Of a stretch of DNA of 39,658 nt, positions 8,718 to 16,365 are shown one piece after another. Location: positions 1-39,658 of the forward strand of contig JAFQGS010000051.1 of the NCBI GenBank assembly GCA_017415455.1. The letters are read 5' to 3'. The notes beneath the pieces were generated by a model that did not search any database, was not told the origin of the DNA, and was given only the letters and a program-made list of their open reading frames with translations. Each line of letters starts with the position of its first letter. Position 1 is the stretch's first letter. A program made the position numbers and the translations under genes. The stretch is from Prevotella sp. (GTDB lineage: Bacteria; Bacteroidota; Bacteroidia; Bacteroidales; Bacteroidaceae).

Positions 8718-9806
8718 TCAACCAACCCTCCTTCTCCAGAAGAAATGATACAGTCTGAAGAACGGTTCCGAGAGACATTCTGACGGGAAGTACGACATCA
8801 TCCTCACGTCACGCTTCAGTCGCAGAATATTCATCCTCAGTTTACTCTGCCTATCCCTCTCCCCTATTCTCTCGTCATAATGCCCGAAGTTTCCTGCCTT
8901 CATTATCTCCTCCAGCAGCATCCTTCCACATCGCTCATGCGGTTCCACAATAAGCCATTCGTCAGGCATACCAAACACCTCACGCAACACATACATCACC
9001 GCCCCAGACATCTTATACATTCCGAAACGCCTCATCAGCCCTCTGTACTCGCTGCGGTCCTCATCTGTAAATCCCTGTTTCAGAAGGAAGTAATAATCCA
9101 ACAGCTGTCGCAGCCCTATCCCCTCATGCAACACATGATTAGCGATATGACTCATCTGAAACACCCTGTTGAATCTTAACGTAGGCATCGCTATCCTACC
9201 AGCCCCGTCCGCCAGTTCCACAATATTCCCAAACTGCTCCGGGGCACACTCCCTGAACCATTTCTGCAGACGTCGGTTATGTATAAAGTTAAACTGAAAC
9301 GACGGTCTGTAATGCACCTCCACCGGTGTGCCCCCGAAAGCAGGCGCATCAATATGATGATAATACGCCACCGCCGTTGGCATTATCCTTCTTATATATC
9401 CTATTATTCCCCTGTCGTCACCCTCTATCCACGCATCAATATCACCTGGAGTACGCATAAAGGCGTCAGGGTAATATGTGCAGTTTCCTTGTCCCTTAAG
9501 CACACAACACCGCATGCCATCCTTAGCAAATCTCTCCGTCTGCCTTGCCGCATTCACATTCGCCTTTCGGTTCATGCCCACGATACGCTCACTCGCCATA
9601 AACCACGGCACAGCGACATCCCTTGCCGGCTGCACCTCATGCGGCAGCCTCTCTATTCCCCGGTACAACACCCCCAGCAAGGCATGCCGCTTAGCCAGCT
9701 CATACAAATCCAGCCAGTCATCCTTGCCAATACCCTCGGGCAGCGGCGCATCCGCAGAAATAGAAAAACGTATCAGAGAGAAAAAAAGCTCTGTCTTATT
9801 CACCAT
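8718..9806 (-). CDS. Nucleotidyltransferase-fold protein (NTP_transf_5 family)
   Basis: The 362-residue protein matches the uncharacterised nucleotidyltransferase family PF14907: an N-terminal helical part (residues about 20-80), the core CCVLKGQGNCTYYPDAF followed by RTPGDIDAWI (about 100-127, with the D-x-D metal pair in GDIDAW), then VEVHYRPSFQF and a helical C-terminus ending in FRLYHFFWRRR. Such proteins often sit in capsule or exopolysaccharide loci, but the substrate is unknown; transfer of a nucleotidyl or phosphosugar group is a family-level guess. It is the last - strand gene of the locus, separated by repeats from its neighbours on both sides, so it may be transcribed apart from the main operon. 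GC content is higher than in the right half of the window. Confidence 0.82.
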   Translation of the reverse strand: MVNKTELFFSLIRFSISADAPLPEGIGKDDWLDLYELAKRHALLGVLYRGIERLPHEVQPARDVAVPWFMASERIVGMNRKANVNAARQTERFAKDGMRCCVLKGQGNCTYYPDAFMRTPGDIDAWIEGDDRGIIGYIRRIMPTAVAYYHHIDAPAFGGTPVEVHYRPSFQFNFIHNRRLQKWFRECAPEQFGNIVELADGAGRIAMPTLRFNRVFQMSHIANHVLHEGIGLRQLLDYYFLLKQGFTDEDRSEYRGLMRRFGMYKMSGAVMYVLREVFGMPDEWLIVEPHERCGRMLLEEIMKAGNFGHYDERIGERDRQSKLRMNILRLKRDVRMMSYFPSECLSEPFFRLYHFFWRRRVG

Positions 9807-9825
9807 TATCTTTATGATAAGAAGT

Positions 9826-10110
9826 TAAGAAGTGAGAAGTCTTCTCACTTCTTAATTATGAATTGGGAATTATGAATTATGATTTTTTGCAGGAGGGATT
9901 AAACGAAAAGCAAAATTGTACTTTTCACGATTCACAGTTAATTGTTCACTTAATCAACTTGTCAATTTTATTAAGGAGTGCAGGAGTGCAGGAGTTTTTC
10001 GCTTTCGCTCAACAACACGTCAGGAGTTCAGACAATAGTCCTGCTACAATCAACTTGTTAACTCGTCAACTCGTTAACTTGTCAACTTAATCAATCAACT
10101 CGTCAACTTT
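9826..10110. repeat. Intergenic mosaic repeat, copy 2
   Basis: The gap 9807-10135 contains, in order: a perfect 14-bp inverted repeat TAAGAAGTGAGAAG (9826-9839) with its complement at 9841-9854; AATTATGAATT units ending in ATTATGATTTTTTGCAG (to about 9892); 8-bp AGGAGTGC units; and a 71-base block (9989-10059) repeated with one mismatch at 11258-11328 and in part at 12436-12485. The end is an array of 8-bp units of the type GTCAACTT/GTTAACTC (10051-10110). Reading frames through it on either strand are made of repeat text and are not genes. Confidence 0.8.
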
Positions 10111-10135
10111 ATTTAAAACACTCCTCCCCTGTGCA

Positions 10136-10621
10136 TTACTCAATTTTAACAGCTTCTATAAATCGCGCCTGTGCCAACGTTTTTTTTGTATGAAAAGACA
10201 CTTGATTATATAACACATGTGTTTTCAACTGCACAATGGCAGCCTCCACACTCAACTGACCATTTTCATACATACTGATTGTGGCATACAAATTGTCGTT
10301 TGCCACAGGTCCTAACACTATATCATAGTTATGCAATGCAGCAGAACGTCTGTTTGCCACCACAAAATTCAACCATTCCTCTGTTGCACCATTATATTCC
10401 ATAATGTGTAAATCCTCATTTGAGAGCAAAGCGTCATCAACCTCATACACAGAAACAACAGCCACTTCCGCTCTTGCCCGTTCTCTTCGTATGCGTGCCC
10501 AACGGGCAGCTTGCTCAAAATCGGTTGTCGTATAAAATCCCTTCCCAAAATCCGTATTTACACGTCCTGTACGTAATGCCGGTCGCTTGACTGCTACTGT
10601 TGAACCATGATATAATCTCAT
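10136..10621 (-). CDS. DUF3990 protein, probable ADP-ribosyltransferase-like toxin
   Basis: About 161 residues. The start MRLYHGSTVAVKRPAL, the central TDFGKGFYTTTDFEQAARWA and VVANRRSA followed by YDIVLGPVANDNLY are the hallmarks of DUF3990, a family related in fold to ADP-ribosyltransferases (HG in YHGS, the FGKGFYTT loop). These genes pair with DUF3791 genes, as here, and are thought to form toxin-antitoxin-like units. The start was set at ATG 10621-10619 because it forms an ATGA overlap with the stop of the upstream DUF3791 gene; the TTG nine bases earlier is unlikely. The pair interrupts the polysaccharide operon between two repeat blocks, which suggests an insertion. No experimental function is known to me for this pair. 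Confidence 0.85.
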   Translation of the reverse strand: MRLYHGSTVAVKRPALRTGRVNTDFGKGFYTTTDFEQAARWARIRRERARAEVAVVSVYEVDDALLSNEDLHIMEYNGATEEWLNFVVANRRSAALHNYDIVLGPVANDNLYATISMYENGQLSVEAAIVQLKTHVLYNQVSFHTKKTLAQARFIEAVKIE

Positions 10622-11037
10622 ATAGCACAATAATTTTTCAAAAATATTTCTATATCATTCAATATCGTGTCCTTTCCCTGCGTATGAAGCACATCATAAC
10701 CCTTTATCAAGTAATCATCAACCTTATGCTTTCTAAAAAGAGCATACGATTGTAGGGAAGAGATGTCATGCTTTTGTGCATAACGCTCAATACAGAAAGT
10801 GAGAAACGTCACAACATTATCTGAGACATTTATTTGAGATTGTACCCTTGCCCGTTCTATTTCCTGATAAAGGGACTCTGTATCAAGATACCACCATTTA
10901 GCTTTCTCGTCGTATAATCGTTCATAGAAAGGAGAATCATAAATATAACTGAGAGCCGCAGAAATAGGAATATGTTTTTTCTTAGCAACAAATATTGCTA
11001 TTTGTGATATTTTCAGAGGTATAATAGCATTATCCAT
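10618..11037 (-). CDS. DUF3791 protein, partner of DUF3990 gene
   Basis: The 139-residue protein has a C-terminal DUF3791 domain: VTFLTFCIERYAQKHDIS, FRKHKVDDYLIKGYDVLHTQ, then GKDTILNDIEIFLKN (about residues 77-136). The N-terminal part (KISQIAIFVAKKKHIPISAA, ALSYIYDSPFYERLYDEK, about 8-55) has a similar helix order, so the gene may be a fusion of two related units; many relatives occur as separate short genes. It is upstream and translationally coupled to the DUF3990 gene (4-base overlap) and is the likely antitoxin or partner. Its own promoter is suggested by TATATTTG on the - strand at 11126-11119. Cytoplasmic; no membrane segment. Confidence 0.82.
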   Translation of the reverse strand: MDNAIIPLKISQIAIFVAKKKHIPISAALSYIYDSPFYERLYDEKAKWWYLDTESLYQEIERARVQSQINVSDNVVTFLTFCIERYAQKHDISSLQSYALFRKHKVDDYLIKGYDVLHTQGKDTILNDIEIFLKNYCAI

Positions 11038-11118
11038 ATCTTTTAGTTTTATTTCCTAAATATATCATCAACGACATTCTATTACATCAACGAAAATCGT
11101 TTGCATACCAAGACGTTG

Positions 11119-11126
11119 CAAATATA
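11119..11126 (-). promoter_or_regulatory. Candidate -7 box for the DUF3791/DUF3990 pair
   Basis: On the - strand TATATTTG reads from 11126 to 11119, matching TAnnTTTG, 82 bases before the DUF3791 start. No -33 element is seen at the usual spacing, so this is a weak call. Confidence 0.35.
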
Positions 11127-11167
11127 CAAATATTTTTTCACAAATAAACACGATAACCGAAAAGTAA

Positions 11168-11530
11168 AAGTGAGAAGTCACTTCTCACTCTTAATTATGA
11201 GGAATTATGAATTATGATTTTTTGCAGAAATGTTCCTCTCTTAGGAGTTCTGAAGTTCAGGAGTTTTTCGCTTTCGCTCAACAACACGTCAGGAGTTCAG
11301 ACAATAGTCCTGATACAATCAACTTGTTTACTTGTCAACTTGTCGACTCGTTAACTTGTTAACTTTACCCAAGGAGTGTAGGAGTGCAGACGCATGCTTG
11401 ACACGCAATCGTCCTCTATCTCCTTCTATCTTCCTCTACCTTCTTCTAACTTCTTATAAAGACTCGTCAACTTCCGAAAGTATTGAAGCCCCCTCTCCAA
11501 GGAGAGGGGTTGGGGGGGTGAGGCCTCCTC
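11168..11530. repeat. Intergenic mosaic repeat, copy 3 (longest)
   Basis: The gap 11038-11533 holds nearly every module. AGTGAGAAGT forms an imperfect palindrome at 11169-11189 and is followed by AATTATG units and ATTATGATTTTTTGCAG (to 11226). The 71-base shared block is at 11258-11328. Six 8-bp units GTCAACTT/GTTAACTT occupy 11317-11366. AGGAGTGT/AGGAGTGC and GCATGCTTGACACGCAATCG come next, then a pyrimidine-rich tract, ACTCGTCAACTTCCGAAAGT, and the palindrome CCCTCTCCAAGGAGAGGG at 11491-11508. The block ends 3 bases before the stop codon of the WecG-like gene, so its edge coincides with the gene end. No coding potential beyond repeat-made frames. Confidence 0.8.
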
Positions 11531-11533
11531 TTT

Positions 11534-12337
11534 TCACCTCTCCTTCCATACATTCCACAAGAACAATACATTTCCCACGAGATAGCGCCTCCACATACGC
11601 TTCGGTTCCTTCAGCAGACGGTAGAGCCATTCCAGTCCATGCCTCTGCCACCACAGTGGAGCCCTTTTCACCATACCAGCGAAGAAGTCAAACACCGCAC
11701 CAACCGTCCCCACATGACAGGCAATCTCCAGTTCCTGCCAATGCTCATACGCCCACTTCTCCTGCTTCGGTGCCGTCATGCCGATCCACAGCAAGTCAGG
11801 CTTCGCTCTGTTTATAGCACTTATCATCGCCGCATTATCCTCATCCGTGAACACCGGTTTATATGGCGGCGAATACGTTATCACCTCAATATTACGGAAC
11901 GCATAAGACGCCTCCTGCCTTATCTTCTCAAGCACCGCCTCGCTGCTCCCCATAAACATCACCCTCTTCTTCCTTCCACGACTAACGCCCACGTTCCCGT
12001 TATCGTTCACGTCCTCGTTATCGTCATAATTCCTAATTACTAATTCATCATTAACGGCAACGCCGTTAACCCTCTCCATCTCATACACAAAGAGGTCCCA
12101 TCCCGCTATACGTTCCTTCGGTTGCGACTTAGCCCCCAGCCATTTGCAAGCCATCACTATACTCGCCCCATCCGGAATCAGCACATCCCCCTTCTGCAGC
12201 GCCTCCGCAAACTGCACATCCTTCTGCGCCACATTATACGAGTGTGCATTAATGGTATTTATCAGCAACTTACCCTCAGGCAAATTCCTCAGATCCTCTT
12301 TGCTTTCAAGAATCCTTATATCCTTAAGCTTAAGCAT
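11534..12337 (-). CDS. WecG/TagA/CpsF-family glycosyltransferase with in-frame repeat insert
   Basis: The 267-residue protein carries the GT26 family signature: LLINTINAHSYN (about 24-35), VLIPDGASIVMACKWLG (52-68), ERIAGWDL (75-82), then RVMFMGSS (125-132), WIGMTAPKQEKW, and the C-terminal AVFDFFAGMVKRAP plus GLEWLYRLLKEPKRM. These enzymes move N-acetylmannosaminuronic acid, N-acetylmannosamine or similar sugars from a UDP donor to a lipid-linked acceptor at the inner face of the membrane. Between ERIAGWDLFVYEMER and GRKKRVMFMG lie about 30 extra residues (90-119, containing NDELVIRNYDDNEDVNDNGN), encoded by AATTATG-type and AACGnn repeat text. The insertion lies on a family loop before the second Rossmann-like strand, so activity may be kept. 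The gene is bounded by repeat blocks on both sides. Confidence 0.88.
   Translation of the reverse strand: MLKLKDIRILESKEDLRNLPEGKLLINTINAHSYNVAQKDVQFAEALQKGDVLIPDGASIVMACKWLGAKSQPKERIAGWDLFVYEMERVNGVAVNDELVIRNYDDNEDVNDNGNVGVSRGRKKRVMFMGSSEAVLEKIRQEASYAFRNIEVITYSPPYKPVFTDEDNAAMISAINRAKPDLLWIGMTAPKQEKWAYEHWQELEIACHVGTVGAVFDFFAGMVKRAPLWWQRHGLEWLYRLLKEPKRMWRRYLVGNVLFLWNVWKER
11991..12069 (-). repeat. Repeat insert inside the WecG-like gene
   Basis: On the coding strand this stretch reads GTTAACGGC, AATGATGAATTAGTAATTAG, GAATTATGACGATAACGAGG and then AACGTG/AACGAT/AACGGG units. These are the AATTATG and AACGnn texts found in neighbouring gaps, kept in frame. It accounts for residues of about 90-116 that family members lack. 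Confidence 0.7.
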
Positions 12338-12361
12338 ATTCTATATTATTTTATGTTCAAG

Positions 12362-12690
12362 GGTTAACGAGAACGTCAACAATAACGATAACAAACCTTA
12401 AAACCTAATCAACTCGTCAACTGATTAAAGGAGTTCAGGAGTTTTTCGCTTTCGCTCAACAACACGTCAGGAGTTCAGACAATAGCTTGCCACGCAATCG
12501 TCCTCTATCTCCTTCTATCTTCCTCTACCTTCTTCTACCTTCTTATAAAGACTCGTCAAATTTTGAAAGCATTGAAGCTCCCTCTCCAAGGAGAGGGCGG
12601 GGAGAGAGGCTCCTCGTCAACTTGTCTACTCACAAACTTATCAACTTGTTCACTTAATCAATCAACTTGTCAACTTGTCTACTTGTCAAC
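12362..12690. repeat. Intergenic mosaic repeat, copy 4
   Basis: The gap 12338-12691 opens with 6-bp units (AACGAGAACGTCAACAATAA, about 12366-12385). It continues with an ACTCGTCAACTG stretch, the 50-base shared core at 12436-12485, and then the block CACGCAATCGTCCTCTATC through the pyrimidine tract. The palindrome CCCTCTCCAAGGAGAGGG is at 12580-12597, and a last array of 8-bp units (GTCAACTT, GTCTACTT, GTTCACTT) fills 12613-12690. In this copy the 50-base core is joined directly to the CACGCAATCG block, whereas in copy 3 about 80 bases lie between them: the modules have been recombined. Confidence 0.8.
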
Positions 12691-12691
12691 T

Positions 12692-14263
12692 TTAACCCTT
12701 ACCCCTCCTTCGTCTTTTCACTTTCCTTATCCTGTCCATCCTTGCGAAGTACCATCTATACATATAGTCCGCCTCCTCAGCAGTATATCCGAGGTCACGC
12801 TCTATGCCCCAGCACTGCTCCTGAATAGACAGATGTCTATGCCTGCGTGTCCAGTCCAGCATCTTCATTACCGAACCCGGAATAGGCGAAGCCATATACA
12901 TCTGTCCCCTCTCCGCAATCTCCTCAGATGACATCGGCGACAACCTGTCCGAAAGAAACTTAGCCTCCCATCCGGAGTCCCCCTGTATTACATCCACGAT
13001 GTTCGTATCATCATCACCGATATCCTTCAACTCCATATCCTCAACCTGATCCAATATAGAGCGTTTCAGTTTCCAGAACTCAAGAAACGGTATCTCCACA
13101 CATACCTCATCCTGCAGATACGTATTGTAAGTCTTTTTCTTATTACGCTTTATCGACTTATCATAAAGCACCACAACATAATTGCCTATGATAAGACGAT
13201 AAGGAGGATAACTCACATGATTACCCACCAGTCCCGTCAGTTCCCCTTTTATATTCTCACAATGATACAGACAATACCTGTAGTCGCCCAAGGCATCATC
13301 CGCTTTCAGCGAAGCCACATCCTTTGGATTATCCGGCAGATGCCTATCTAATATGTCACGGATGGCATCCTCATCCTGCTTAGACAATCTCACGCACATG
13401 TTAGCCACCGACAGGCGCCAGAACACAGACAGCCAGAACAGATACGCCACAACAGGGTTCAGCGCTTTCTTTCTGCCATTAAAGAAATCCGAATAAGCCT
13501 GCTCCAGGTAAGAGAAACGCTTCTCACAATGATTACAGAACAAGAAGTCACGCGTCAGAGCATTCTGTTTCAGCTCCGTCTTCTCCTCCTCCGGCACCTC
13601 CTCGCCAAACACCCTGTCAATCTCTTCCGCAGGCACATTCCTTCCCCACTTCCTTTCCGTCTTCAACGACGCCAGCGTCTCTTCATTCACAATCTCCTTG
13701 TCACGTCCCTTCGAGCCGTCATAACTCAGAAAAGACTGTATAAGAAAATGCGGAGCCAGATGCGACCCCTTGCATAAGTCCTCACGCTCATCACAGAGGA
13801 TACACCTCTCATGCCCGCCATTATCCTTACGATAACGCTTGGCACGTTTCCTTACATATCCGTCAAGATGCTCCGTGTCAAACTTCTTTCTCTCCGGAGT
13901 CCTTATTCCTTTTACAAACGCCGCCGCTTTATCCTCCAGTTCACTAACATACTGCTCCACCTTGTCAATCTGTTCCCCTGTCAGCAGCCCTGTACGCACT
14001 GCATCCTCGCACATCCGGACATACTCCTCATGCTTAAACACCACGTCATACGTATTACCCATGAAGATATGATACTCCAGAACCAGCTTAAATACCTGCA
14101 GCTGCAGCAACACATCATCAGGATCTGTCGTCTTCTGCGGGAACTCCCTTGCAAACACCTCCACAAGGTCATCAAATGCTGGTTGCACCCTATGCATGAA
14201 CTTACTGTCAAGCGCCTCCTGTGCCTTTACAGCCGCAACCCTTATGTTTTCAATATTTGACAT
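12692..14263 (-). CDS. Uncharacterised HNH-like/treble-clef zinc protein
   Basis: The 523-residue protein is not assigned to a named family, but has two paired Cys sites: RCILCDEREDLCKGSHLAPH (about residues 153-172) and FLFCNHCEKRFSYLEQAY (about 243-260). The arrangement CxxC, then SHxxP, then CxxCE with a following (S/Y)xxE is seen in a group of hypothetical bacterial proteins that resemble HNH endonucleases (treble-clef zinc fold, with SH in the place of the first catalytic His). The N-terminus (1-145) is helical and the C-terminus ends in a basic tail (RKVKRRRRGKG). It lies in the polysaccharide operon, 32 bases before the next gene upstream, with an unclear link to sugar synthesis. Cargo gene or regulator is possible; nuclease activity is inference. 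Confidence 0.6.
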   Translation of the reverse strand: MSNIENIRVAAVKAQEALDSKFMHRVQPAFDDLVEVFAREFPQKTTDPDDVLLQLQVFKLVLEYHIFMGNTYDVVFKHEEYVRMCEDAVRTGLLTGEQIDKVEQYVSELEDKAAAFVKGIRTPERKKFDTEHLDGYVRKRAKRYRKDNGGHERCILCDEREDLCKGSHLAPHFLIQSFLSYDGSKGRDKEIVNEETLASLKTERKWGRNVPAEEIDRVFGEEVPEEEKTELKQNALTRDFLFCNHCEKRFSYLEQAYSDFFNGRKKALNPVVAYLFWLSVFWRLSVANMCVRLSKQDEDAIRDILDRHLPDNPKDVASLKADDALGDYRYCLYHCENIKGELTGLVGNHVSYPPYRLIIGNYVVVLYDKSIKRNKKKTYNTYLQDEVCVEIPFLEFWKLKRSILDQVEDMELKDIGDDDTNIVDVIQGDSGWEAKFLSDRLSPMSSEEIAERGQMYMASPIPGSVMKMLDWTRRHRHLSIQEQCWGIERDLGYTAEEADYMYRWYFARMDRIRKVKRRRRGKG

Positions 14264-14295
14264 TTGGAATATTTATGTAAGACAAGAGCATGGCA

Positions 14296-15288
14296 CTACC
14301 GCTCATCGCTAAACATTTCAACTATATGACTACAGTAAGAATCCTTTATCCTCATTGCCTCCCGTTCCTTTCTATAGTTCATCTTATGAAAGCACACACT
14401 ACCAGTGACTGTTTCCCACCATCCCTCGTCAAATCTATCAGCCAGCCTATATCCCAGTTGCAGGCAAGGCACACACAAGCCCTTTGGCATCTCATCCACT
14501 ATCTGCGGCTTTATGGCAGCAATCAGCGAGAATAATCTGTGAAATATATAATAGTCCAAAACACAGTCATAGTCCTTCCAGTACTCCACCAACACATCCC
14601 TCAGAACCATCAGAGCCGTATTATTTGTCTTGGCAGCAATAAACCAGTTTCCTATCCCTGCAAACCTTTTCGTCTTTCCACTCACATATCTGAAAAAGAA
14701 CAAGTCACTATCCATTGCCGCCTCAGCGTTACGCCGCAACCACTCGTTATTCTCCCACCCGGTACACAACACCGTGGAGTCTATCCACACACCACCATGA
14801 GATATCAGCAGTTCCAGCCTCAACAAATCAGCAAACATCGCCGGAGGCATAATCCCCCTTTCCCATTTACCGACAATAAAATCCGGCAAAGACACATAAC
14901 TATTATAGTTCTCTTTTGTTATTACTATAACCTCCCTGTCCGGCATATTCGTCCTAACAGCATTCAGACAAGCCTTCACCAGTAACGGAGCATCCTCCAT
15001 TCCCTGTAGCCAACAAAACCACACCGTGCCACTACGCTTATGCTCCAATCCCATGCTGTCATACGACGCAAGCCTTTCTTCCGTAATTGCCCTGTATCTC
15101 TCACATAATATCCGGCTCGTCCTCTCACCTATCTGCGCATATATTCTCTTCAGGGAGTATCCTTTCAAGAGTCCCAGCAAGACTCTGTTCAGGACAAACC
15201 CAGCAAGCCCTAACCTGATATACTCACGCAATAGGCGCAAGCCACCGAAAGAGCGGAATCGTGAATATGCTTGTTTTACCAGACTCAC
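14296..15288 (-). CDS. Capsular polysaccharide synthesis glycosyltransferase (PF05704-type)
   Basis: The 330-residue protein shows the Caps_synth pattern: TVWFCWLQGMEDAPLLVKAC (about 88-107), EVIVITKENYNSYVSLPDFI (119-138), then the nucleotide-sugar site MFADLLRLELLISHGGVWID (152-171), where WID holds the DxD-like acidic residue. It would add a sugar from a nucleotide donor to the growing lipid-linked unit in the cytoplasm. The start is GTG 15288-15286, directly after the TAG stop of the upstream GT4 gene, which implies coupled translation. GC is similar to the neighbouring WecG-like and HNH-like genes. Confidence 0.86.
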   Translation of the reverse strand: MSLVKQAYSRFRSFGGLRLLREYIRLGLAGFVLNRVLLGLLKGYSLKRIYAQIGERTSRILCERYRAITEERLASYDSMGLEHKRSGTVWFCWLQGMEDAPLLVKACLNAVRTNMPDREVIVITKENYNSYVSLPDFIVGKWERGIMPPAMFADLLRLELLISHGGVWIDSTVLCTGWENNEWLRRNAEAAMDSDLFFFRYVSGKTKRFAGIGNWFIAAKTNNTALMVLRDVLVEYWKDYDCVLDYYIFHRLFSLIAAIKPQIVDEMPKGLCVPCLQLGYRLADRFDEGWWETVTGSVCFHKMNYRKEREAMRIKDSYCSHIVEMFSDER

Positions 15289-16362
15289 CTATACTAATGA
15301 ATATAAACCATTCAGCACCCTTGTATAGTTCTCAGGCGCAAACCTGTCAAAAATCACTTTCTTTGCGTTCTCTGACAGTTCCTTTACAATACCTCTGTTA
15401 TTATTGAGTTCCAACAGCACATCTACAATCGGCTCCGACTGTTTCAATGGCACAATAAAACCATTCTTCCCATGCTCAACAACAGAACTTATACTGCCAA
15501 CATCAGTACATACAGGTATCATTCCGAAACTCATACACTCTAACAGCGCAATGGGCAGACCCTCATAGAAAGAAGGCAGCAGAAACACGTCACATCTCTT
15601 CATCAGGTCATCCTTATCCTTACCAGATACTATTCCCTCATATATGAAATTCTTTTCCAGTCGTTTCTCTATCTCGCCAAGATAATCCTCCTGCTCCTTT
15701 CCTGCAATATGCAGTCTGAATCGTATACCGGCATCTTTAAGTCCCTCGCAAGCCTCTATGATATAGTCTATACCTTTGTTTTTCTCTATTCTTCCTATAT
15801 ATAGGATATCCATACACTCCTTATCGCCCAGGCATCTCTGATAGCAGGCTGCTACATCCAAAGGCACACAGTTTGGTAGCACAGTTATATTATCTTTGCC
15901 AAACTGCTCAGACAACAACACCTTCTCATTCTCGCTTAACACAATCAGCGGATAATCCCAAGAGAAGACAACTTTAAGAATTTTTGTAATTACCAATGGC
16001 CGGTCGGTCTTTGTCAGAAACAGGCCGCCGTGAATATGAATTATTATCTTCCGTTTCTTCAAATGCGCATAATACATAAAAAAGAAGTCTCTTATTATAG
16101 ACTTCCTCTCCAAAGGATAATTATAATGTATCAGGGCATCCTTCTCTTTCCCAAGCAACCTTACCCATTTCACAAGCACCAGTAATAGCTTGAATATCCT
16201 GACAAGAACATTCCCCGTCTCATCATCTTTCTTTCCAATAGTGAAATGCAAATACTCACATTCACTATTATTATCAACGATGAATTTCGTCACCGCAGAC
16301 ACTCCGGACACATTTTCGTCTGTGTTTAGCGACGGCGACGTTATTATAACACTTCTTCGCAT
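15289..16362 (-). CDS. Glycosyltransferase family 4
   Basis: The 357-residue protein has the two-domain GT-B layout of GT4 enzymes. The N-terminal half carries IIIHIHGGLFL (about 105-115) and LIVLSENEKVLLSEQFG. The C-terminal half carries ILYIGRIEKNKGIDYIIEAC and the donor-binding EX7E region in FYEGLPIALLECMSFGMIPV, followed by CTDVGSISSVVEHGKNGFIV. It is a retaining transferase acting at the cytoplasmic face; sugar donor and linkage cannot be read from sequence. It ends exactly where the next GT begins and starts 3 bases after the Wzy-like gene, a tight operon arrangement. Confidence 0.93.
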   Translation of the reverse strand: MRRSVIITSPSLNTDENVSGVSAVTKFIVDNNSECEYLHFTIGKKDDETGNVLVRIFKLLLVLVKWVRLLGKEKDALIHYNYPLERKSIIRDFFFMYYAHLKKRKIIIHIHGGLFLTKTDRPLVITKILKVVFSWDYPLIVLSENEKVLLSEQFGKDNITVLPNCVPLDVAACYQRCLGDKECMDILYIGRIEKNKGIDYIIEACEGLKDAGIRFRLHIAGKEQEDYLGEIEKRLEKNFIYEGIVSGKDKDDLMKRCDVFLLPSFYEGLPIALLECMSFGMIPVCTDVGSISSVVEHGKNGFIVPLKQSEPIVDVLLELNNNRGIVKELSENAKKVIFDRFAPENYTRVLNGLYSLV

Positions 16363-16365
16363 TTT

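Noticed and set aside
9279-9875. A 198-codon + strand open frame opposite the NTP_transf_5 gene
   Set aside because: It is a shadow of a well supported - strand gene, with basic, low-complexity composition and an end inside repeat text.
9863-10090. A 75-codon frame in the gap after the NTP_transf_5 gene
   Set aside because: It consists entirely of repeat modules that recur at 11.2 and 12.4 kb in non-coding gaps.
11332-12043. Open frames on the + strand across the repeat block and the WecG-like gene
   Set aside because: They are Pro/Ser/Arg-rich shadow translations and repeat-made text; the - strand GT26 gene explains the region.
9989-12690. CRISPR-like appearance of repeated units
   Set aside because: Units are 6-8 bp and directly adjacent, or are longer blocks spaced by genes; there is no constant repeat with unique spacers and no cas gene.
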